Positions 1 through 12,800 of a stretch of 64,000 nucleotides of DNA are shown one piece after another. How positions within the stretch are numbered: the first letter of the stretch is position 1; every line of letters starts with the position of its first letter. The position numbers were made by a program, and so were the translations under genes. The stretch is from positions 87,063,501-87,127,500 of the forward strand of contig NC_091251.1 in the NCBI RefSeq assembly GCF_042477335.2. The letters are read 5' to 3'. Source of the stretch: Ovis canadensis. Its lineage: Eukaryota; Chordata; Mammalia; Artiodactyla; Bovidae. The notes under the pieces were generated by a model, which was not told the DNA's origin, searched no databases, and saw only the letters and a program-made list of their open reading frames with translations.

Positions 1-1147
1 CATTGCACCCAACAAGCGCGCAGTGCGGCGACTCCGCACCGCCTGCGAGCGCGCCAAGCGCACCCTGAGCTCGTCCACGCAGGCCAGCATCGAGATCGAC
101 TCGCTCTACGAGGGCGTGGATTTCTACACGTCCATCACCCGCGCCCGCTTCGAGGAGCTCAACGCCGACCTTTTCCGCGGGACCCTGGAGCCGGTGGAGA
201 AGGCTCTGCGCGATGCCAAGCTGGACAAGGGTCAGATCCAGGAGATCGTGCTGGTGGGCGGCTCCACTCGCATCCCCAAGATCCAGAAGCTGCTACAGGA
301 TTTCTTCAATGGCAAGGAGCTGAACAAGAGCATCAACCCCGACGAGGCGGTGGCCTACGGAGCCGCGGTGCAGGCGGCCATTCTCATCGGGGACAAGTCA
401 GAGAACGTACAGGATCTGCTGCTACTTGACGTGACCCCGTTGTCCCTGGGCATCGAGACGGCTGGTGGCGTCATGACTCCGCTCATCAAAAGGAACACCA
501 CCATCCCCACCAAGCAGACACAGACCTTCACCACCTACTCAGACAACCAGAGCAGCGTGCTGGTGCAGGTGTACGAGGGCGAACGGGCTATGACCAAGGA
601 CAATAACCTGTTGGGCAAGTTCGACCTGACCGGGATCCCCCCAGCGCCCCGCGGGGTCCCCCAGATCGAGGTCACCTTCGACATCGACGCCAATGGCATC
701 CTCAACGTCACCGCCGCCGACAAGAGTACCGGTAAAGAAAACAAAATCACCATTACCAACGACAAGGGTCGTCTGAGCAAGGATGACATTGACCGGATGG
801 TGCAGGAGGCGGAGCGGTACAAGTCGGAAGATGAGGCCAATCGCGACCGAGTAGCCGCCAAAAACGCTGTGGAGTCCTATACCTACAACATCAAGCAGAC
901 GGTGGAAGACGAGAAACTGAGGGGCAAGATTAGCGATCAGGACAAAAACAAGATTCTCGACAAGTGTCAGGAGGTGATCAACTGGCTCGACCGGAACCAG
1001 ATGGCGGAAAAAGATGAGTATGAACACAAGCAGAAAGAGCTCGAAAGAGTGTGCAACCCCATCATCAGCAAACTATACCAAGGCGGCCCTGGCGGCGGTG
1101 GCGGTTCTGGAGCATCCGGGGGACCGACCATCGAGGAAGTGGACTAA
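1..1147 (+). CDS. HSPA2: Heat shock 70 kDa protein 2, C-terminal part (5' end outside window)
   Basis: Cytosolic ATP-dependent HSP70 chaperone, known for its role in meiosis and spermatid differentiation. The frame is open from base 2 (reading [20 protein letters not shown]) to TAA at 1145-1147, giving 381 visible residues, about 60% of a family protein of roughly 640. Visible parts in order: the end of the nucleotide-binding domain with HSP70 signature 3 ([11 protein letters not shown], bases 248-280), the interdomain linker DLLLLDV (413-433), the substrate-binding beta-sandwich, the helical lid, a glycine-rich tail and the terminal EEVD that binds TPR co-chaperones. GTG at 23 is an internal valine codon, not a start. 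The segment has no intron, as known for this gene. Codon use is strongly GC-rich compared with the AT-rich DNA after it. The identification as HSPA2 rather than HSPA1 or HSPA8 rests on tail sequence ([12 protein letters not shown]), DLLLLDV linker and the adjoining PPP1R36. Confidence 0.96.
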   Translation, partial: IAPNKRAVRRLRTACERAKRTLSSSTQASIEIDSLYEGVDFYTSITRARFEELNADLFRGTLEPVEKALRDAKLDKGQIQEIVLVGGSTRIPKIQKLLQDFFNGKELNKSINPDEAVAYGAAVQAAILIGDKSENVQDLLLLDVTPLSLGIETAGGVMTPLIKRNTTIPTKQTQTFTTYSDNQSSVLVQVYEGERAMTKDNNLLGKFDLTGIPPAPRGVPQIEVTFDIDANGILNVTAADKSTGKENKITITNDKGRLSKDDIDRMVQEAERYKSEDEANRDRVAAKNAVESYTYNIKQTVEDEKLRGKISDQDKNKILDKCQEVINWLDRNQMAEKDEYEHKQKELERVCNPIISKLYQGGPGGGGGSGASGGPTIEEVD

Positions 1148-1490
1148 ACCTGCACTCAAGACAGCGTAAAAACCTCTTTTCCTTTCTATTTTCTTTTTCC
1201 TTTTGTTTCTGTTTCTTCTTTGAAATGTCCTTGTGCCAAATACGAGATCTGTTATTGGAAGTGTTTAACCAGTGTATGCATATGAAAGGAAAGGTGCAAC
1301 AACTTAGTTGAATGATAAAAGATTAGTTCTAAAGTTTGATTTTTTAGAAACATTATTTGAGGTATCTCTTTAATGCATTTTGCTTGTTTGCTGTCTTGAA
1401 TGTTTTTTGGTTATCTTAGTTTGTGCATGGAGATTTGAGAGGGGAAACCTGAAGTTTGGTAACAATAAAATACATAGAAGCTTGAACTGC
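1148..1490 (+). other. HSPA2: HSPA2 3' UTR (proximal part)
   Basis: Sequence directly after the stop becomes pyrimidine-rich (about 1175-1220) and then AT-rich. A canonical AATAAA at 1464-1469 is the first candidate cleavage signal and would give a 3' UTR of roughly 330-350 nt. A second AATAAA lies at 2774-2779, so a longer 3' UTR is possible. The true end cannot be read from sequence alone. Confidence 0.5.
1464..1469 (+). terminator. HSPA2: Candidate poly(A) signal of HSPA2
   Basis: AATAAA hexamer, the first after the HSPA2 stop codon, in AT-rich context. The downstream GU-rich element is weak, so this is a candidate only. A second copy at 2774-2779 is an alternative distal site. Confidence 0.4.
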
Positions 1491-4400
1491 TTATTTGTAT
1501 GTACTACTTGAAGAGAAAGGTGAACATTGCAGTAATGTTAAGGAAAGGCATACTTTTTGCAAATGCATAAATACAGATTTAAAAGTAAAAAGCTGAAATT
1601 GATCTAAAAATTACTGTCTTGGAGTTTTTTATTTTGTTTTTTTTTTTACTGTTTACCCATGTAGGTCTTTAAGTAAGGTATTAGTATAGGGTGAAATTTG
1701 TCTAACTCAATCTTATCTAATTCTCAGATGAGTTTCCTGCTTCGAATTACCAGCAACTTAAGGGGAGAAGATCTGGGTAAACTTTACCCTCCTTTTAATA
1801 CAGAAACCAGAGTTGGCATAAATGTTCAAGTGCAAGCTGTAATCCAGGGTTAAGTACAAAAAGATTCTTTCTGTAAACAAAAGGAGTTGTCTTCTGAAAA
1901 TAGCCTAACATAATATGAAACAAGTTTGCTTTCTGCTGCATACAGGTGTCTGAAACAAGATCCAACAGACAAAGGTTAAAGCCACTTAATATTGAGTACA
2001 AATTGAGCCAAACTTTTAACTTTTTCTAGTAAAACAGTTCAAATTCTGGGCATATGGCAAATTCAAGAAGAATATGTTTTCAGCACTTAAATTACTTGGA
2101 TGGTAAAGGAAGATAATAGTTTTTTGTTGTTGTTCTGAGTTGACGATCATAGTGCTTTTTCAATACCTGCCTTAAATCACTAGAATATATTTCTTTTTTA
2201 AAAAGATAAACTGCAATGTCCTATATTTTGTCAATATGCAACTTGTTCATTTTCCAATATTTCCAATTTGAGATTGTTACAGATAGAAATATAACCCTTT
2301 GAAATCCACTATCCTGGGCTTAAGTTTTAAAAATCCACATCCTTGGAAGAAGGGGGTTCATGTTTATATTTTAGTGGACTGACTCATCTGCTTTGTACTG
2401 ATTTATTCTCTTTAAGGAGAATTTGGAAGAAATTCAGTAAAGCTGATTGGAAAATGCATAGTTAATCTAATGTTTTCACCATACAATTTAATATCTCCTT
2501 CCAGGTGATGTAGATTTACTTCATGTTGTTCATAAGATAACAGTGACATATAGAAGCTAATTTTAAACTTAGTAGTGGACTCTTCCATATCAAGCACAGA
2601 GAGGAATTTTTGAAATATAAAAACTAGAGAACAAAATAGCCTAAAAATATTGAGCTTTGGTCACAGTCCTCTCACGTAAGAGCTGACTCTTTGTACATAG
2701 AATTTTTTTTCTTTTAACAAGTCTCATTTGGGTGGAAGGGGAAGATAAAAAGGCAGTTGTAAAATTGCTTCAAAATAAACATTTTTTTTAAAAGGTAGTT
2801 GTTCCTTACACTCTGAAAGGTGAACATAACTTGAGTTTTTCAGTGCTGTTGCCAGAGTGGAAAGTTATCAGCAAAGAAGCATTAAGGATATTTCATTGAC
2901 TGCAGATAACATCACATAAATATTTGATAAGTTACCTTGGTAATTAGTAGCCTTAGAGTGACGTTTCACCTGAGTTTTTACCAAGGTAATATTCATTCTG
3001 TTAACCTTTTGTTAGTTTTTTATTGAGTGTTTATCCCTTGCTCTAACTTCAAAGTATACAAAGTATAATGGGGGTCTTTAAGTGCAGTTTGGTATTAGTT
3101 TGACTCATTTTAGACCTTGTTTTAGAAGAGATTAGTTTCTAAAGGATCAGAAAAATGCCAAATGGTAATCTCTCTGATCCTATAGCCTGACCTCTGGTAA
3201 CTTGCTGTAACACTAACATCAATCTATGTAGATACTTCATTTTCTGTTATTTTGAAAAGTAATTTGTAAAACTCTTGAGTGCTTTTGTCTTCTCAAATTT
3301 ACCTAGATCTAAATATTGCTTAAGATAAAAAGCCACTTAAGTAGCCATTCATGTTTCCAGGGTCAGTTAAAGCTGGTAACTCAATAACTCATGGGAACCC
3401 TTTAGCAGGTGTTAGATCAGCCATAGTCAAATGACAATGGAAAAAGTACTTGAGTTCAGGATGGGGCTAAATTACAGTTTAAGGAATAATTAACATCACT
3501 TGCCCTTGAAAGTAATACTATGCTAGGGACTAGTGGTCATGACTACAGCTAATGAAATATGTATAGAATGCTTAGGGATTGAAAAAGTACATTTCTCAGA
3601 ACGGGACTTAATTTCTTCTTTCTTGAATGTCTGATTAACATAATTGTCCCTGTTTTGAGGGAATGAATCTAGACACCTGTCAAATTGTTTAGAGTATTTC
3701 GGTTGTATGAAATTTCAAAACAAGATTACTCTAAATTTATCATATTAATTTATATGTATAATGGAAGTTAATGCACCTGACTTGTGCGTTAGGAGATACT
3801 AGTGCTCTTTACATCTTTAAATTTAGCATGCATATTAAAATACATAATATATTCTGTACGTCAAGGAGAACTAAAAATCTTTATTCTGTGTATAATTTTA
3901 AACATGAATATAATCTGACTATCTAGGTGAAATCAAAAGGTCTCTCTTATGAACATCAAATACTGGGGCTCATGATAAGGTATTTCAATTGGATGTAGTT
4001 TATAAAAGTTGGGAGGCATATTTCTCTTGCTTTTGAATACTGGAACTGAAGTTTTAAAGAATCTCAAATCCATATGATCACAAGACAATTGCTAAAGGAA
4101 TATATATATATAGAACAACAGTAATATTCAGTTGTTTCTGTATATTTAATGTATGAGACAACTGTTCTGAAGGACTATCCTTAAGCATTAAAATTAGATA
4201 TAAAATTTAAATCCTTCAAGAAAAATTACAGATCTTTAGAAGAAGAGCTCAGTATTTATTCTTTTTACAAGTATTTACAGCTTTGAAGATGGAGATATTT
4301 TAGGATATATGTATTTCTAAAATTTAGTAGTGTGTTACTTAATGTTGAAATGTTTTTCTCTTAAACAAGTGAAAAAGTCAGACTCTTCCTCCATCCCTTT

Positions 4401-5598
4401 TAGTACAGATTAGGATGTTTGAAGATTGGAGAAATAAGCACCAGAAATGGAGTTGCTAATTCAAATACTAGTATTGCTGTTTCTTATATATTAGTTTTAA
4501 AAGTAGAACCATAACATTTTGAAAATCTGTCCACTGATTTTTTTCATAGTATAAATATGCATAATATCCAATTAATATCTTGGCCCTAAAATTTGAGACA
4601 GTCAACTTAGTTTTATGTCATATGCTCTTAGTTCTCTTATCTTGAGAACTTAATTAGGCAAAAAAAAAATCTTATAGGACATTTGAAATTATTAAATATT
4701 TAGACAGCACCTTTCCCCTACTTCATTGCATCATGACTTTTTTTTTAAAGAGAAAATTATATTTCCATATTAGGTTGTGAGTTTCTAATGTCATTAAAAA
4801 AAAAACTAACTGGTGGAAAATCTAATAGATGAGTGGGTCACTTTAAAAATAATGATTTAAAAAAATAAAAATAAAGATTTATTTAGAGTCATAAAAACAA
4901 TTTTTACTCCCTCTTTCGTTAGGGTCTAGTGACACACAAATATAAGATGGTACCTTCAGAGTTATCCAGGGTTTCCTCTAAGTATTAACATGGCCCTTTA
5001 GCACAGCTGTGGTAACTTGTCATGTAACTTTTATGTAGGTCATTATTCTGGGTTCTCAATTCCTTTATTTTTACCTTTAGTTTTGCATATTACACAGCCT
5101 AAAGTTAAACACGGTAAAGTATAAAAGATCTTTGGTTTTCTATTAGCATTTCTTCACTCATTTAGCTAAACTGAAGAGATTTGCCTGGAAGTGTGATAAA
5201 TGGGTACCACCGAGAGTCTTTGTTCTTCCTTGTTCCTTTTTGGAGCTTCAACTCATTATTTCTTCTTGTTCCCACCCAAAGTTAAATACCCAGGTTGGAG
5301 AAAAGCTTTTGATGACTGGGATATTTTGGTGAATTCTTTTCAAATGAGTCATCTTATAATAAGCCAGCCTCTTAAAGGCCATAGGCCTCAGAGCAACATT
5401 GCCAGTGTACTGGTGGGTTTCCTTATATCTGAGCCAATTGGAGCAGTTAGCAGCAGTGGACTCCAGAGTGGATCATGAATCTAGGTGTTTACAATTTTAT
5501 ACTACTGTGAACAGTGATTGTGTGTTACCAAGTAGACTAGGATGATGGGGTTAAGGGGAAGCAGTGGAATGTCTATTGCTCTTGTTTGTAAAGTTTAC
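1491..5598. other. AT-rich stretch without recognisable genes or young repeats
   Basis: About 4.1 kb between HSPA2 and the first SINE remnant. No open frame resembles a known protein, and no Bov-tA, BovB, CHR or L1 segment could be recognised. Only homopolymer runs and a short (AT)n at about 4101-4112 stand out. It may contain distal HSPA2 3' UTR or regulatory DNA. The longest frames here (fewer than 100 codons) look fortuitous. Confidence 0.5.
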
Positions 5599-5710
5599 AA
5601 CTTCCTCAGTGTTTAAAACTCCACCTTCCAATGTAGGGGGTGTCAAATTCAATCCCTGGTTGGGGCACTAAGATCCCGCATGTGTGCAGGGTGCAGCCGG
5701 AAAAAAAAAA
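5599..5710 (+). mobile_element. CHR-2-like SINE remnant
   Basis: A decayed tRNA-headed element. It has a 'ttcaatccctggttggggcac' B-box-like core followed by 'taagatcccgcatg' and ends in an A-run (5701-5710). The 5' part is partly deleted. Confidence 0.6.
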
Positions 5711-6003
5711 CAACCGACTAATAAATGGGTGTTACCCATCATCCCACCAATGTGGGACTCATAAGTTTATATGAAAATAAAATCAGGTATTTACTGACCA
5801 TCTATTTAATGCTAATTAAGTTGTGGGGCTAAAACAAAAGCAGAATATGAGGCATTCCCAGTCATATAGTGTCATTTAGCATTGCTTACCATCAGTGTTA
5901 GAAGGGGGAAAATACCAAACAATCTGCATATCAACTTAGTTGCAAGAAGAAATTACAAGACACATGGTTTGAAAAGTAAATGCAGGAATGAAGTTGAACG
6001 TGG

Positions 6004-6182
6004 ACTTCCCCAGGTTGCTCAGTGGTTAAGAATCCACTTGCTAAAGCAGGAGAGAGGGGGTTCCATCCCCTGGAGAAGGAAATGGCTCCCTACTCCAGTA
6101 TTCTTGCCTGGGAAATCCCATGGACAGAGGAGCATAATGGGTTACAGCCCATGGGGGGGTTGCAAAAGAGTTGTACACAAAT
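6004..6182 (+). mobile_element. Bov-tA SINE
   Basis: Head 'acttccccaggttgctcag', middle 'tggagaaggaaatggc' and 'tattcttgcctgggaaatcc', and a tail resembling 'gagttgtacacaaatgag'. This is the standard Bov-tA order with a short deletion in the tRNA part. Confidence 0.85.
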
Positions 6183-6281
6183 GAGAGACACCGTTGAATA
6201 CCCACTGACACAAACCAAGGTTCTTTGCTTTCTGCAACATTAATTCTCAGTACTTTAATTCAGGGTGATTCTTTACATACA

Positions 6282-6337
6282 TTCAGTTCAGTCGCTCAGT
6301 CGTGTCCGACTCTGCGACCCCATGAATCGCAGCACTC
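6282..6337 (-). mobile_element. Very short BovB 3'-end fragment
   Basis: 'cattcagttcagtcgctcag' followed by 'tcgtgtccgactc' is the reverse complement of the BovB 3' terminus. The match fades after about 55 bases. Confidence 0.6.
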
Positions 6338-6783
6338 CTTAAAAATCCTCAAACACCGATCATTTGGGTATCTTCAAACGACTTCCACATCAAAAACCTT
6401 GATTTCCACGGTTGCGCCACTCACGCCACGCCACGCCACCCCCGACCCCGTCCCAGTCAATTTAGTCCCAGCCTGGATTTTGTTTCTCCAACCTGGATTT
6501 AAACTTCATTTCGTGCTATCAAACTTGGGAACAAAGGGAGCCTCCCTGTGGAATTGAATCTAGTTTTTCTAATTAAAAACAAAGCCAGTGACGTGGTTGG
6601 CTTCTCGGTGGGAAGGCACGAAGAACTGACCCCTAAGCAAAAAACCCTCTGGCAGCTTCGTAGTGAGACGCCAGCGCGCCAAGGCAGCCCAGGGTGTCAG
6701 CAGAGGCGGGAGCTAAGTCCATCAGCCGCAGCGGCGTAGGAAGCAGGGTCCCGCCCCCGACCCCGGCCCCGCCCCCAGTCACG

Positions 6784-6796
6784 GTTTCCAGGCGAC
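6784..6796. promoter_or_regulatory. Imperfect X-box (RFX-type) motif
   Basis: GTTTCC-A-GGCGAC resembles the inverted-repeat RFX site (GTNRCC, 0-3 spacer, RGYAAC) with mismatches in both half-sites. It lies 26 bases before the PPP1R36 ATG. RFX factors drive many ciliary and testis genes. Functional relevance is inferred only. Confidence 0.3.
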
Positions 6797-6821
6797 GCTC
6801 TGAAGCGGCCAGCGAGAGACC

Positions 6822-6887
6822 ATGAGTCCTGTTGCGGAGTTTTACTCGAGGCGGCGGCGGTTGGACTCGCAGTCTGCGCTGTCGGAT
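6822..6887 (+). CDS. PPP1R36: PPP1R36 coding exon 1
   Basis: Encodes residues 1-22 ([20 protein letters not shown], then SD), followed by donor gtaagt at 6888. The exon ends on a codon boundary. Intron 1 is 804 bases. Confidence 0.88.
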
Positions 6888-9800
6888 GTAAGTGCCCCTT
6901 TGGCTGACCCCACTCCGCGGCCCCCGCCCACCTCCGGCCCCTGACGGGGCTCGGTGGCTGGGCCGCGGCGCCCTCCATTGCCTCAGCCGCGGCCTTGCCC
7001 TCCGCGCTCCCCGGGCGGGGCTCCGCCGTAGCCTGGGGCGAGGCGCACTCGACGAAACCTGAGCAAAGTGGTCTACAATAAACCAGATGATGGAGGTATG
7101 TTCAGCAAACGGTCAGAATTGAGTTCCGGCTCCCCACGCTGATATCCAGATGTAGGAAATTTCTACCTCACCACCTCTGATGGGTTGTCTGCAAAATAAG
7201 AAACCCTCGGAGGAAGCAGTCCTGCTCGGTCCGACTGGGATCCCCGGAGAGAAAAGGCTCCGAGCTGGTAGCTACGCAGCCTTGGAGAGTGCGAACCTGT
7301 AGTACGCTCGCTTACTTTTGAAGGCCTGGATCAGGGTTACAACAGGTGTAGCCCCTCTGAAAGATGGGGGCTGCCTTGGGCACCAGTTTATTGTGGTCTA
7401 AGTCCCAACTGGTAAATTGCTATGGTGAGCCTTGAGGTGATGCAGGCTTTTAGCCTTCCGCTCTTCCTTCCCTTCCTTCCTTTCTCCCCTACCTTCCTCC
7501 CTTACTGTCTACTTGAAACTACACCCCGAAATAATAACTTAAAATCCTGGCATCAAGTTAAAAAAAAGAAAGTTTAAGGCTCTATAGCGTTAAAGAGCAA
7601 CTAGTGAGAATTATTGTTAAAAGTTCATTATGACGTGTTGATTTTAAATTGAACCTTTAATTATTTTTGCTGCAATCATTTCATTTTACAGCAATTGGGA
7701 TTGCGATTAGGGATGTGGTACTGGAAAGATGAAACCAAAACACTTGAATTCAGAAGGTAAATTTTAACACAATTTTATTATAGCTTTTATGGAAATTACA
7801 TGTGTTTGTATAAAAAAAATTCAAGCAATACAGAAGAGTACAAAAAATAAAATGAATGTCTCCTGAAATCTCACCATCTAGAGATAACTATTTTGGCAGC
7901 CTTCCAGATATCACTTTCTGATGACATTTATCAGCTGTTTCCTATGTACCAGAAACTGTGCTAATCAGTTTATCAACTCTTTGAAACAGCTGCATGTTAA
8001 TCCACTTTTACATATGAAGAAACTGATGTCAAAGGGGTAAGAAGTATGAGGAATGCTAACAGCCTTGGTCATATCACACAGCTCAGATGTTTTAAATCTA
8101 GGTCTACTTGGTTAACACTGTATTATTAACTACTTTATAAAATTGCTTTTTTGAGTTATAGAAATAGAGTTTTACATTAATGAGATCATGTTATACCTGC
8201 TGCAATAGACAGCAAATTTTACAAGGTAAAATTATTAGAATAGAAGAAAGAAAGTGAAAGTCACATCTGACTCTTTGTGACCCAGGCCAGAATACTGGAG
8301 TGGGTAGCCTTTCCCTTCTCCAATTATCTTCCCAACCCAAGGATGGAACCCAGGTTTCCCACATTGCAGGTGGATTCTTTACCAGCTGAGCCACAGGGGA
8401 AGCCCAAGAATACTGAAGTGGGTAGCCTATGCCTTCTCCAGCAGATCTTCCCTACCCAGGAATCGAACCAGGTTCTGCTGCATTGCATGGGGATTCTTTA
8501 CCAACTGAGCTGCTAGGGAAGATTAGAACTAGTTTTAATTCTCCACTGGGAAAATATTGACTCCGTTAAAAGTGTTTTGCTAAACTAACAAGACTAGCCA
8601 CCACCTGCTATGCACCTGTTTTGTCCCAGGCATTAGCATATTTTTCTGATTCTTAAGACAGCCTTGAAAAGTGAGTGTTAATATCTTCTCTCCACTTCAT
8701 AGATGAAGAAACATGGCTCAGGGAGATTAAGCATTTAAGCCAAAGTCACACAGCCAGAACAGCAGAACTGACATTTCAAACCAAGATTTATCTGATGCCA
8801 AAGTCCTTTCTACTTTAAACAGTATCTCCCTCCAATAGACTGTAAGCCCTCAGTGGAAGAAACTGTCTTAATCATCTTCACATCCCTGAAACCATCTCCA
8901 GAATTTCATAGAGTAGGCATTCACTAAATGCACTGAACAAGTACATACTGTACTGAGGACATGGGGGCTGTGGGAGGGAATTTGGAGTGTCATGTACCCA
9001 GATAATCTGCTTTGCACAGTAACAGCTTGATCTCAGGAGTGTTCAAGTTCTAGCACATCAATTTAAGACCTTGGAAATTTCTTCCATGGTTTTGGTCTCC
9101 CTCCACCTAGGGTAGATAGGCCACCTTTTACACCCACTAGCCAACAGGAGTTCATAGACATCCAGGTACTCTCAGATTCAGGTCAAACGAAGATGAGCCC
9201 TTTTCCTCTCCCCCACCTGCAGTTCCTGGCATCTTTCCTGGATGAATGACACTGGGACTCTTACTTTCAGAGAAGTAGTGGCCTATTCCCAGGCAGAGTT
9301 TGTCTGACCTTTGCAGATTATACCCTGAGGAGGATAACTGTATCCGAATATAGCAGTATACCCATTACCTCTATGCATGAAATGACGCAGTAATGGGCAG
9401 GGAAAGGATGGTCATTATTTCTTAAGAAAAAGACCATGGAGAGTAGTTTGGAGGGAGACCTGGGTTCAAATCCTGGTTCTGCTACTAATTTGGTGGTCAT
9501 AATTTGTCAAGTTACTTAGCCTTGTTAATTATAAGTTACCTTATTCAGAAAATTAATGCCTTCTGAGGAGTAAATGAGGGCATTGCGTAGTTCATCAGCT
9601 TGCATGCCCATTTCTTTCTTATTTATTCCCTCGGAATACCTTGGAGATTTTCCTAGCTATCCAGTGATTAGGACTTCGCCTTCCCATGCAGGAGCATGGG
9701 TTCAATCCCTGGTCAGGGAGCTAAGATACCACATGCCTCAGGGCCAAAAATCCAAACATAAAACAGAAGCAATATTGTAACAAATTCAATAAAGACTTTA

Positions 9801-12800
9801 AAAATGGTCCACATCAAAGAATCTTTTACAAAAAGGAATACCTTTATTCACAGGTGGGTTGGCCCACAAGACATGCATCTCTCTGATAGAGTGCCTGTAG
9901 TTCTTTCGTTTCATGTTTCAGGTGCCTTCTTCTTCCAGCTGAGAGAGAATCAGCCCCTGTCTGAGTCTTTGCTAAGGTCATGGACTCCCCTGAGGACGCA
10001 CAGGAAACTACACCTCCAGAAGCCTTGGACTTATTTTTTAGCATAGCCTAAGAAAAGACTCTAGTAACCCCTGAAGAGCTCTAACTGGTGTGGAAGCCAA
10101 GAGTGGTCCAACCCTCTGCATCTTAGTGATGAGTTCTAGGAGAAAATATGACTGTTTTTTCTCATTTGTTTCAGGGCAAAGGAAAATGACATGATTGTTC
10201 TAGAAATATCAGGAAAGCACATCAACACAACGTGGTCTAAATAGGTTGCCAGATTGAAGGGGGAAATGTGAAGATTGGAAGAAAGTATAGATCTAGGTCA
10301 GACTGTGGTTTGGGGGCCAATCAGAGGTGCAATTTAAGGGACAATTTTCAATTATTACTAGTGCTGCTGCTTAGTGATTCCAAAAGCACTGTGAGCATAG
10401 GCTGCTTTCAGAGCTATGTCAGGACACTCACAAGGAGGAATCCATCTCACCATCTGAACCAGAGGATGACTTTAGTCAAGTTAAAAACCACTCAGGCAAG
10501 TGTGGGAAGGTGTTACGTGTCCAGAGGTCATAAAAACAAAGATGAAGGTTTAGCAGTAAACGTCAGACTGTTGGCTAAGGGCATGCACTGCCACAAGTTT
10601 CAAATGCTGAGACATGGTCAGCCTCTCTGAGCCTTAGTTCTCCGTCAGTAAAATGACATCCATGTACTGAATGATCTTTTTGATGTCCTCTAACCCCAAA
10701 TTCTATGATCTTATGACTTTATAATTCTAAGTTCACTTGACTTAGTTCACAAACCTGATCTGTAAGATCCCAAATGGGTCCTTTTCCTTACCATAAGGCT
10801 CTCTCATCTCCAGTTTAACTCAGGCAAACTAATAGGGGAAGAAATGTTGAATTGTAGGGATGGATCTGAAACAAGGTTAGGAGGGAAACAGTTTCATTTG
10901 TCATTAACTGAGATTGGGTGTTTCTGTATTCTCTCATCTTCAAGAGAAGAGAATCTGGGAAGGGCTGGTGACTTGAAATTTCTTTAGCCTGGGGGGACAG
11001 TTAACAGCCAATGGCTTATAAGTGCCCCAAACACTTTGATGGTCCAAGGGAAAACTGAAAACAGTTTTGTGTTCTTGTTTAAGGTGGTTATATTAATATC
11101 AATGCTGCACATTAGATATCCAGCAAGCAGAATGGACTTCACAGAGCTGTTAGAAAATGTCTGAATGTTTAGGGGAATTGACCATCTTGTTAAAGACTAT
11201 CTAAATGGTCTGTCAATAGAATGTATTGACCACATACTGTTTCTTCCTCTATACCTCTATCAACATTTTTTAAGGTATGCAGGTAATATATCAATACATC
11301 CTTTTTATTCTTGGAGGAGGAAATGGTAGTCTACTCTAGTATTCTTGCCTGGGAAATCCCATGGACAGAGGAGCCTATAAGGCTACACTCCAAAGGGTCA
11401 CAAGGAGTTAGACATGGCAGGATGCACATGACGCAAATTCTTGTTATTAAAAAAAAAAAAAAACACCTCAAATAATCCAAAAGCATACAGCTGGGGAAGA
11501 TAGCTCCCTTCATCACCATACCCCCTCTCCGTCCTATCCAATCCCCATCTCTCTCTGGAGATAGCCACTATCACCATTTGGTATCCTTTCACTTCTTTTT
11601 TTCTCACCATTCCTTCAGTATTTCAGCACACCCTCCCCCTAAATACCCAATCCATGGAGACCAGTGATAAGAAGAGGACAAGAAAGAATGAAAAGTTCAG
11701 GAATCATCTGCTAACCAACTTGGTGCCAATGTTCTGAAAAAAAAGAAAAAAGAAAAAAGTCATTCCCTTGAGGTGACATATTTAAAAGTATATACATGCT
11801 TTTAGATTCTAACCTAGTTTTCAATCTGAATATTGCCAGGATGTTGGCAAAAACTCCTGGAAGAAGAAAGTACCAAACTGATTAACTTTATTATTCCCAT
11901 GGCAGGTATTTCTCTAAAATTATGACTTTGTGGGCAACCAATGCCAGAAAAAATGTAAAGGAAGTTGTTTCAAAACTTATGTTGACAAGGATATGGTAAG
12001 AGTGTATGTGCATGCTTAGAGAATGATTAAATTCTGGGGGAAAGTGCTGCTATCTACTATATCTACACTTAAACTTAACAAAGAGACCTGTAACTGTGGG
12101 CAGAGATTAAACTTCTAGATCATGTTATCAATGTGGCATTATTTCAGGCAGAAAAATAAACATCATAATCCACAATGGCGGCCAAACTAATGTATTTGGT
12201 AGACACCACAATTCTCTTAGAAAATACACTCTTTATAAGGCAGGAACTGCATCCTACTGGTCTTTAAAAGGCTTTTTTTCTGTTTTCCTATTAAGCATTT
12301 GCTAATAATCCTGAGAGTCTGTGCATTGCCTGTAATCAGAGAATGGTTTTACTTATTTATTTATTTTTTTATTGAAGGATAATTGCTTTACAGAATTTTG
12401 TTTTCTGTGAAACCTCAACATGAATCAGCCATAGGTATACATATATCCCCTCCCTTTTGAACCTCCCTCCCATCTCCCACCCCACCCCACCCCACCCCTC
12501 TTGGTTGATACAGAGCCCCTGTTTGAGTTTCCTGAGCCATACAGCAAATTCCCATTGGCTATCTATTTTACATATGGTAATGTAAGTTTCCATGTTACTC
12601 TTTCCATACATCTCACCGTCTCCTCCCCTCTCCCCATGTCCATAAGTCTATTTTCTCTATGTCTTGTTTCTTCACTACTGCCCTATAAATCAATTCTTCA
12701 GTACCATTTTTCTAGATTCTGTGTATGTATGTTAGAATACAATATTTGTCTTTCTGTTTCTGACTCATTTCACTCTGTATAATAGGTTCTAGGTTCATCC

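Larger units (their letters stand above)
6640..7060 (+). promoter_or_regulatory. PPP1R36: CpG-island promoter of PPP1R36
   Basis: GC- and CpG-rich block around the first coding exon, in contrast to the AT-rich flanks. Two GC-box-like (Sp-type) sites occur at 6750-6759 and 6767-6776 (cccgccccc cores on the plus strand). There is no TATA box at a sensible distance, as expected for a CpG-island promoter. The transcription start is not visible but probably lies within about 120 bases upstream of the ATG at 6822. Confidence 0.6.

Noticed and set aside
535..1027. Two long open frames on the minus strand within HSPA2
   Set aside because: GC-rich codon shadows of the HSPA2 coding strand, with no domain features.
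23..1147. A separate 374-codon gene starting at GTG 23
   Set aside because: The frame continues upstream to base 2 with HSP70 sequence. GTG 23 is an internal valine codon of HSPA2.
6697..6978. Minus-strand 93-codon frame across the PPP1R36 promoter
   Set aside because: Open only because the CpG island lacks stop codons. It is Ala/Gly/Arg-rich with no structure, and PPP1R36 exon 1 lies opposite.
9678..9740. tRNA-like A/B-box sequences in many places (for example 9678-9740, 20745-20770)
   Set aside because: These are the tRNA-derived heads of CHR and Bov-tA SINEs. None can fold into a complete tRNA with a mature 3' end.
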